Under the pieces are notes generated by a model. It was not told the DNA's origin. It saw nothing but the letters and a program-made list of their open reading frames with translations, and did no database searches. A program made the translations under genes and the position numbers. Positions 7,097 to 9,918 of a DNA stretch of 9,918 nt are shown here, piece after piece; within the stretch, counting starts at the first letter, position 1, and every line of letters starts with the position of its first letter. Origin of the DNA: Myxococcota bacterium (GTDB lineage: Bacteria; Myxococcota; Polyangia; GCA-2747355; JAKLHH01). The stretch covers positions 1 to 9,918 of the forward strand of contig JAKLHH010000184.1 of assembly GCA_022710245.1 (NCBI GenBank), read 5' to 3'.

Positions 7097-7872
7097 GCAC
7101 CTCGAGACCCGCATCGCTGGTCGCAGCACCGCACCAGCGCCCGACCTGTGCGGCGCCGCTCCTTGCCCTCCTCGCGGTCGCGCTGAGCTGCTTCGGCGCT
7201 GGCAGCTGCAGCGGCAAGGACTGGGACCAGGAGATCGTCGTCCGCGTCTACCGCTCGCGCACCCTCACGCTCGACCGGGTCTTCGTCACCGCCACCCAGG
7301 AGAAGGTGACGCGGAGCCTGGAGGTCCTCGGCCCCTTCGACTGCACCAACAACCAGCTGCGGATCATCCCCCGGCAGGTGAACGGCGCCTACCCGCCGGT
7401 GCACCTGACGGTGGCGACCAGCGACGGCAAGCTGAAGTCCGAGCGAGATCTCACCATCCCGGCGCCGAACCCGGTGCGCGTGGTCCTCGGCTCTGGCGGC
7501 GCGATCGAGCCTGCGGACTGCGCGCAGGGCATGGTCCCCGACGCCGGGCCCCCGCCGGTGAAGCGGAAGACGGGCGAGGCCTGCATCAACGGCGGCGACT
7601 GCGAGGGAGGCGTCTGCCTGCTCAAGCACCCGGCGACCGGCGTCGACGAGTTCCCCAACGGCTACTGCAGCCACGACTGCAAGCAGGTACCCGACGGCGG
7701 CAGCGGCGACCTCTGCCTCCCTGCCACCGAGCTCTGCCTCGACTACCGCGACGGCAACGGCAACGTGGTGGCCCGGTACTGCATGAAGCGCTGTCAGTCG
7801 GGTACCGACTGCCGCAAGGAGCACCAGTGCACGCCGGGGAACCTCTGCTACCCATACCCCCCCGCGCCGTGA
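7093..7872 (+). CDS. Cys-rich lipoprotein, function unknown
   Basis: A 259-residue predicted lipoprotein. After a rather long n-region, the hydrophobic stretch at about 20-32 ends at two possible lipidation sites, C33 (ALSC) or C39 (AGSC). Residues about 45-135 are a beta-rich domain of no recognised family. C84 and C143 may pair. A C-terminal region holds twelve cysteines (164-252) in two modules of the form GxxC...DCxGGxC...GYCxxxC, which resemble Cys-rich repeats of myxobacterial surface proteins. The even count suggests disulfides and an extracytoplasmic location. I start at the ATG at 7093, which overlaps the preceding TGA as ATGA and gives a proper signal peptide. A longer in-frame reading from 6985 adds 36 Arg-rich residues within the TPR-PEGA gene and is rejected. 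It is the last gene of the kinase operon. No function is assigned. Confidence 0.85.
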   Translation: MSTSRPASLVAAPHQRPTCAAPLLALLAVALSCFGAGSCSGKDWDQEIVVRVYRSRTLTLDRVFVTATQEKVTRSLEVLGPFDCTNNQLRIIPRQVNGAYPPVHLTVATSDGKLKSERDLTIPAPNPVRVVLGSGGAIEPADCAQGMVPDAGPPPVKRKTGEACINGGDCEGGVCLLKHPATGVDEFPNGYCSHDCKQVPDGGSGDLCLPATELCLDYRDGNGNVVARYCMKRCQSGTDCRKEHQCTPGNLCYPYPPAP

Positions 7873-7878
7873 CGCGGG
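7861..7878 (+). terminator. Hairpin spanning the stop codon of the Cys-rich lipoprotein gene (candidate operon end)
   Basis: CCCGCG (7861-7866) and CGCGGG (7873-7878) form a perfect 6-bp stem with a 6-nt loop that contains the TGA stop (7870-7872). A second inverted repeat, CAGGCG/CGCCTG with a 10-nt loop, lies at 7900-7921. Neither is followed by a T-run, so intrinsic termination is only possible, not shown. Short GC inverted repeats are also expected by chance here. Confidence 0.25.
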
Positions 7879-7968
7879 CTCCGCAGCAGGCGCGCTAGAC
7901 AGGCGCACCTCTCGTCGCCTGGGTCACTCCGGTAGGTGGATCGGCTCTCACCGCCGCGGGCGAAGGGC

Positions 7969-7997
7969 TCGTCGCCGGGACGCAGAGCTGATACGCT
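7969..7997 (+). promoter_or_regulatory. Weak candidate promoter for the KEAGPA-repeat lipoprotein
   Basis: TGATACGCT (7989-7997) reads as an extended -10 (TG, one base, TACGCT). TCGTCG (7969-7974) lies 17 nt upstream of the hexamer as a poor -35. The rest of the 148-nt gap 7873-8020 shows no ORF or RNA gene. Some promoter is expected because the hairpins above and the gap separate this gene from the kinase operon, but this assignment is weak. Confidence 0.25.
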
Positions 7998-8007
7998 CCT
8001 CGTCCTC

Positions 8008-8014
8008 AGGAGGT
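8008..8014 (+). promoter_or_regulatory. Shine-Dalgarno AGGAGGT deciding a TTG start
   Basis: AGGAGGT is a perfect Shine-Dalgarno sequence. The core AGGAGG (8008-8013) lies 7 nt before the TTG at 8021-8023. There is no in-frame ATG or GTG that would preserve the signal peptide, so this site fixes translation start at TTG. It is the strongest ribosome binding site among the plus-strand genes of the window. Confidence 0.8.
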
Positions 8015-8020
8015 CCTGGC

Positions 8021-8551
8021 TTGCTACACCGATCATCCATCTTCTGCTCATCCATCTTCTGCGCGACGCTGCTCGCCCTCACCTTCGCTGGTTGCGGCGA
8101 CGACACCAAGGCGCCTGGCAAGGAGGCCGGTCCTGCCAAGGAGGCCGGTCCTGCCAAGGAGGCCGGCCCCGCCCAGGAGGCCGGCCCCGCCAAGGAAGCT
8201 GGCCCGGCCCAGGAGGCGGGCAGCTGCTCCCTCGCCACCGCCTGGACCGGCACCATCCCGGGCGGCACCTTCGCTGGCCAGGGCCTGGTCTGGACGCTGA
8301 GCCCGGGCGGCACCTGGGTCGCGACCATCGCGGCCGGGACGATCAACGGCACCTGGCAGCTCAGCGGCACCACCTTCAAGGTGAAGGACACCAGCTCGAC
8401 CCCCACCTACCTCGCCTGCGCGGCCAGCGACGAGGGCGTGTACACGGTGACGTTCTCGTCCGACTGCAAGAAGGTCACGCTGAAGCTGCAGAGCGATCCC
8501 TGCGACGGTCGCAAGGCCTACCTCGACGGCTTCAGCCCGACGCTGAAGTGA
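8021..8551 (+). CDS. Small lipoprotein with a KEAGPA repeat linker and a beta-rich C-terminal domain
   Basis: A 176-residue predicted lipoprotein that starts at TTG behind a perfect Shine-Dalgarno. The signal peptide is residues 1-24, with R4, a duplicated SSIFC, a hydrophobic core ATLLALTFAG and lipidated C25 (FAGC, near the lipobox consensus). After a short CGDDTKAPG stretch, six-residue repeats of the form K/Q-E-A-G-P-A run from about 34 to 67 as a spacer. Residues about 69-176 form a compact beta-rich domain rich in Gly, Thr and Trp (TAWTGTIPGG, GGTWVATIAAGTINGTWQL). It has four cysteines (69, 133, 149, 161), which could form two disulfides, and ends DPCDGRKAYLDGFSPTLK. The strand pattern recalls lipocalin-like small lipoproteins, but I cannot assign a family. 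It converges with the PKD lipoprotein gene, with 22 nt between stops. The role is unknown; it is probably a surface or periplasmic protein held off the membrane by the repeat linker. Confidence 0.87.
   Translation: MLHRSSIFCSSIFCATLLALTFAGCGDDTKAPGKEAGPAKEAGPAKEAGPAQEAGPAKEAGPAQEAGSCSLATAWTGTIPGGTFAGQGLVWTLSPGGTWVATIAAGTINGTWQLSGTTFKVKDTSSTPTYLACAASDEGVYTVTFSSDCKKVTLKLQSDPCDGRKAYLDGFSPTLK
8033..8062 (+). repeat. Perfect 15-bp tandem duplication in the signal peptide
   Basis: TCATCCATCTTCTGC occurs twice in direct succession (8033-8047 and 8048-8062), encoding SSIFC SSIFC. The copies are identical at every base including wobble positions, which points to a recent duplication by slippage. It lengthens the signal peptide's n/h-region by five residues without disrupting it. 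Confidence 0.9.
8120..8221 (+). repeat. 18-bp in-frame tandem repeat encoding (K/Q)EAGPA
   Basis: Five full units (8120-8137, 8138-8155, 8156-8173, 8174-8191, 8192-8209) and a 12-nt partial unit (8210-8221) encode KEAGPA or QEAGPA. Units 1 and 2 are identical in DNA. Units 3-5 differ mostly at wobble bases and by an A to C change giving Gln. The preceding KAPG codons may be a decayed unit. The unit is a multiple of three, so gain or loss would change linker length and keep the frame. Confidence 0.92.
8530..8548. terminator. Hairpin at the convergent gene ends (candidate bidirectional terminator)
   Basis: CTTCAGC (8530-8536) and GCTGAAG (8542-8548) form a perfect 7-bp stem with a 5-nt loop, directly before the TGA of the plus-strand lipoprotein gene. 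It is also just downstream of the stop (8574-8576) of the minus-strand gene. A wider repeat, CCTCGA (8521-8526)/TCGAGG (8568-8573), brackets it. The position between converging genes suits a shared terminator. No T-run follows on either strand, so strength is doubtful. Confidence 0.4.
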
Positions 8552-8573
8552 GCTGGTCGATCACCCTTCGAGG

Positions 8574-9680
8574 CTACTTCCCGACGCAGAACCCCCCGCT
8601 CGCCAGATCGCAGCGCCCGCCCAGCCCGCACTGCGGGTCGGCGCTGCAGCGCCTCGGCGCGCAGTAGCGCGTCCCCGCCGGGTCGCCGACGCCCACGATC
8701 GCGAACCCGAGGTCGCCCGCCGAGGAGGGGAGCTCGCAGGCGAGCCGCGGATCGCCGGTGCAGGCGCTGCCGGCGCAGCGCACGAGGCAGACCGACGAGG
8801 CCGGCTGGCCGCTGAAGCGCGCGCAGCGCGAGCCGTCCGGGCAGCCGCGCGAGGCGCAGCTCGCGGAGCAGAGGCCGGAGACGCCGAGGTCCAGGCAGAG
8901 CCCCCCCAGACAGAGCGATGGATCCGGCGCGCCCTCGCTGCCTCGACAGGGGTCGCCGAGGGCACGCAGGAGCGGCGGCAGACAGGCGCGTGCCCAGCTG
9001 CTCCCCGAGGGCGCCAGCCGGCAGACGAAGCCGGGACGATGGCAGTCCGCGTCGACGGTGCACGTCGGCAAGCACAGGAGCCGGCGCCATGGCGCGGGCT
9101 CCTGCTCGCCGGCAGCTGCGGAGAGGTCGACGCAGATGCTCCCGCCCGTGCAGGCCACCTGGTCGCAGGCCTCGAGGCAGAGCCCCTGCGCGAGCGGCGC
9201 GGGGCAGCCCTCCTGGCAGACGCACTTGCCCGAGGCGCAGGCCTTGTCGACCCCGCACGCCGCGCCCGCCGCGGCCGCCTGCGCGACGACGAAGTCGCTC
9301 TTCTCCTCGCTCACCGTGCCGCTCGCCGTCCCCACCGCGAGCGTCACCGTGTAGGCGCCCGGGCGCGCGTAGGTGTGCGCGACCGGCGTGCCGCTGGCGG
9401 CGGGGGTGCCGTCGCCGAAGTCCCAGGTGGCGCTGAGCGGCGTCACCTGCACCGCGGCCGAGAAGGTGAGCGCCAGCGGGGCCGGCCCCTGGCAGCGGTC
9501 CGCGGTGCGAGTCGCGCAGCCCTCGACGACGAAGTCGATCAGGGGCGCGGGCGCGCTCTCCACCAGCCGCGCGTCGCCGACCGGCGGGCGCAGGTCTCGC
9601 GCGCCGCCGTCCACTCGCTCGGGCGGCTCGGAGCACGCGAGCGTCAGCAGGGCCAGCACGAGGAAAGCGTGACGCACCAT
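8574..9680 (-). CDS. PKD-domain, Cys-rich lipoprotein, function unknown
   Basis: A 368-residue predicted lipoprotein. Signal peptide: R3, hydrophobic 5-15, then C16 (TLAC). A low-complexity acidic and Pro linker follows to about 47. A PKD-type beta-sandwich domain occupies about 50-132, with WDFGDG (86-91), HTYARPGAYTVTLAV (102-116) and C55/C63, likely paired. The remainder, 140-368, contains thirty cysteines in repeated units such as GxxCxxxxxCxxGxC...GLCxxxC, of the same general style as the C-terminus of the lipoprotein at 7093-7872. PKD domains commonly serve extracellular adhesion or presentation, and the Cys modules should be disulfide-stabilised. It is therefore probably outer-membrane or surface exposed. 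No catalytic motif is visible. The ATG at 9678-9680 has no Shine-Dalgarno, but an extended -10 sits immediately upstream, suggesting a leaderless mRNA. It is transcribed toward the KEAGPA lipoprotein gene. No function is assigned. Confidence 0.87.
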   Translation of the reverse strand: MVRHAFLVLALLTLACSEPPERVDGGARDLRPPVGDARLVESAPAPLIDFVVEGCATRTADRCQGPAPLALTFSAAVQVTPLSATWDFGDGTPAASGTPVAHTYARPGAYTVTLAVGTASGTVSEEKSDFVVAQAAAAGAACGVDKACASGKCVCQEGCPAPLAQGLCLEACDQVACTGGSICVDLSAAAGEQEPAPWRRLLCLPTCTVDADCHRPGFVCRLAPSGSSWARACLPPLLRALGDPCRGSEGAPDPSLCLGGLCLDLGVSGLCSASCASRGCPDGSRCARFSGQPASSVCLVRCAGSACTGDPRLACELPSSAGDLGFAIVGVGDPAGTRYCAPRRCSADPQCGLGGRCDLASGGFCVGK

Positions 9681-9687
9681 CCCGGGG

Positions 9688-9696
9688 ACGATAGCA
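9688..9696 (-). promoter_or_regulatory. Extended -10 element of the PKD lipoprotein gene, apparently leaderless
   Basis: On the minus strand TGCTATCGT is an extended -10 (TG, one base, then TATCGT, 4/6 to consensus), ending 7 nt before the ATG at 9678-9680. The expected start of transcription is 9680-9681. No convincing -35 is present at 16-18 nt, as is common when the TG extension is used. There is no Shine-Dalgarno before the ATG. Confidence 0.45.
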
Positions 9697-9918
9697 CGCT
9701 TCCCCGGTCGCCGTGAGCCGGAGGGTGGCGGCTCGGGTGGTCAGCGGCGACCGCCTGCAACCGGTTGAAACGTCGTCGCGGACCGGCTGGCGCGCGGCTT
9801 GCTCACCATGAGGCCAGACTGTTCGAGTGAACCCTTCCCCGGGCCGTGCCTGCCGCGGCCTGGTCACCGGGTGGCGCTCCAGCGTCGTGGTCACCTGCCG
9901 ACCTGCCCGCCACCGGAC
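9697..9918. other. Right-edge region without a supported gene
   Basis: No ORF here has a signal peptide, recognisable family motif or ribosome binding site. An open plus-strand reading from an ATG at 9809 runs off the edge after about 36 codons, rich in Pro, Arg and Cys; it cannot be judged from this much sequence. Small AT-richer patches such as GGTTGAAACG (9763-9772) could belong to a promoter for a gene beyond the window. Confidence 0.4.

Noticed and set aside
8120..8221. The short direct repeats as a CRISPR array
   Set aside because: Units are contiguous with no spacers, are in frame, and encode a regular peptide linker.
8518..9894. A 458-codon minus-strand open frame overlapping the PKD lipoprotein
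   Set aside because: It is an out-of-frame Arg-rich reading. The other frame has a signal peptide, PKD motif and ordered cysteines.

Overview
This is a very GC-rich window (codon third positions almost always G or C). Its gene content is typical of a deltaproteobacterium of the Myxococcota type: a Hanks-type Ser/Thr kinase with an N-terminal zinc-ribbon-like motif and periplasmic PEGA domains, several Cys-rich or PKD-containing lipoproteins, and a yebC-ruvC-ruvA housekeeping operon. The lineage is inferred from gene style only. I see no tRNA, rRNA, CRISPR array, insertion sequence or phage gene.

Layout. (1) Positions 1-1653, minus strand: yebC, ruvC and ruvA (cut by the left edge) form a tightly coupled operon with 4-nt stop/start overlaps (GTGA and ATGA). 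(2) Positions 1654-1816: a divergent intergenic region with a 21-bp near-perfect palindrome and a possible leaderless promoter for the next gene. (3) Positions 1817-4237, plus: a large exported protein that looks like a CehA/McbA-type PHP metallohydrolase whose metal-binding motifs have all been replaced, i.e. a probable pseudoenzyme. (4) Positions 4339-7872, plus: a three-gene operon behind its own candidate sigma-70 promoter. It encodes the transmembrane PEGA kinase, a secreted and C-terminally anchored TPR-PEGA protein overlapping it by 41 nt, and a Cys-rich lipoprotein overlapping that by 4 nt. (5) Positions 8021-8551, plus: a small lipoprotein starting at TTG behind a perfect Shine-Dalgarno, with an 18-bp (six-residue) tandem repeat linker and a 15-bp duplication in its signal peptide. 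(6) Positions 8574-9680, minus, convergent with (5): a PKD plus Cys-rich lipoprotein, again with an extended -10 element right at its start codon. (7) Positions 9681-9918: no supported gene.

How it may fit together: everything from 1817 to 9680 except the kinase catalytic domain is predicted to be exported. The kinase has a cytoplasmic catalytic half and a periplasmic PEGA half. The next gene supplies a periplasmic PEGA protein with TPRs, and the third an outer-envelope-type lipoprotein. The simplest reading is an envelope-sensing kinase with co-produced envelope partners, flanked by other envelope proteins. That functional link is inference from gene order and shared domains. The most unusual single item is the PHP-fold protein at 1817-4237, which keeps the family scaffold but has lost every expected metal ligand I could locate.
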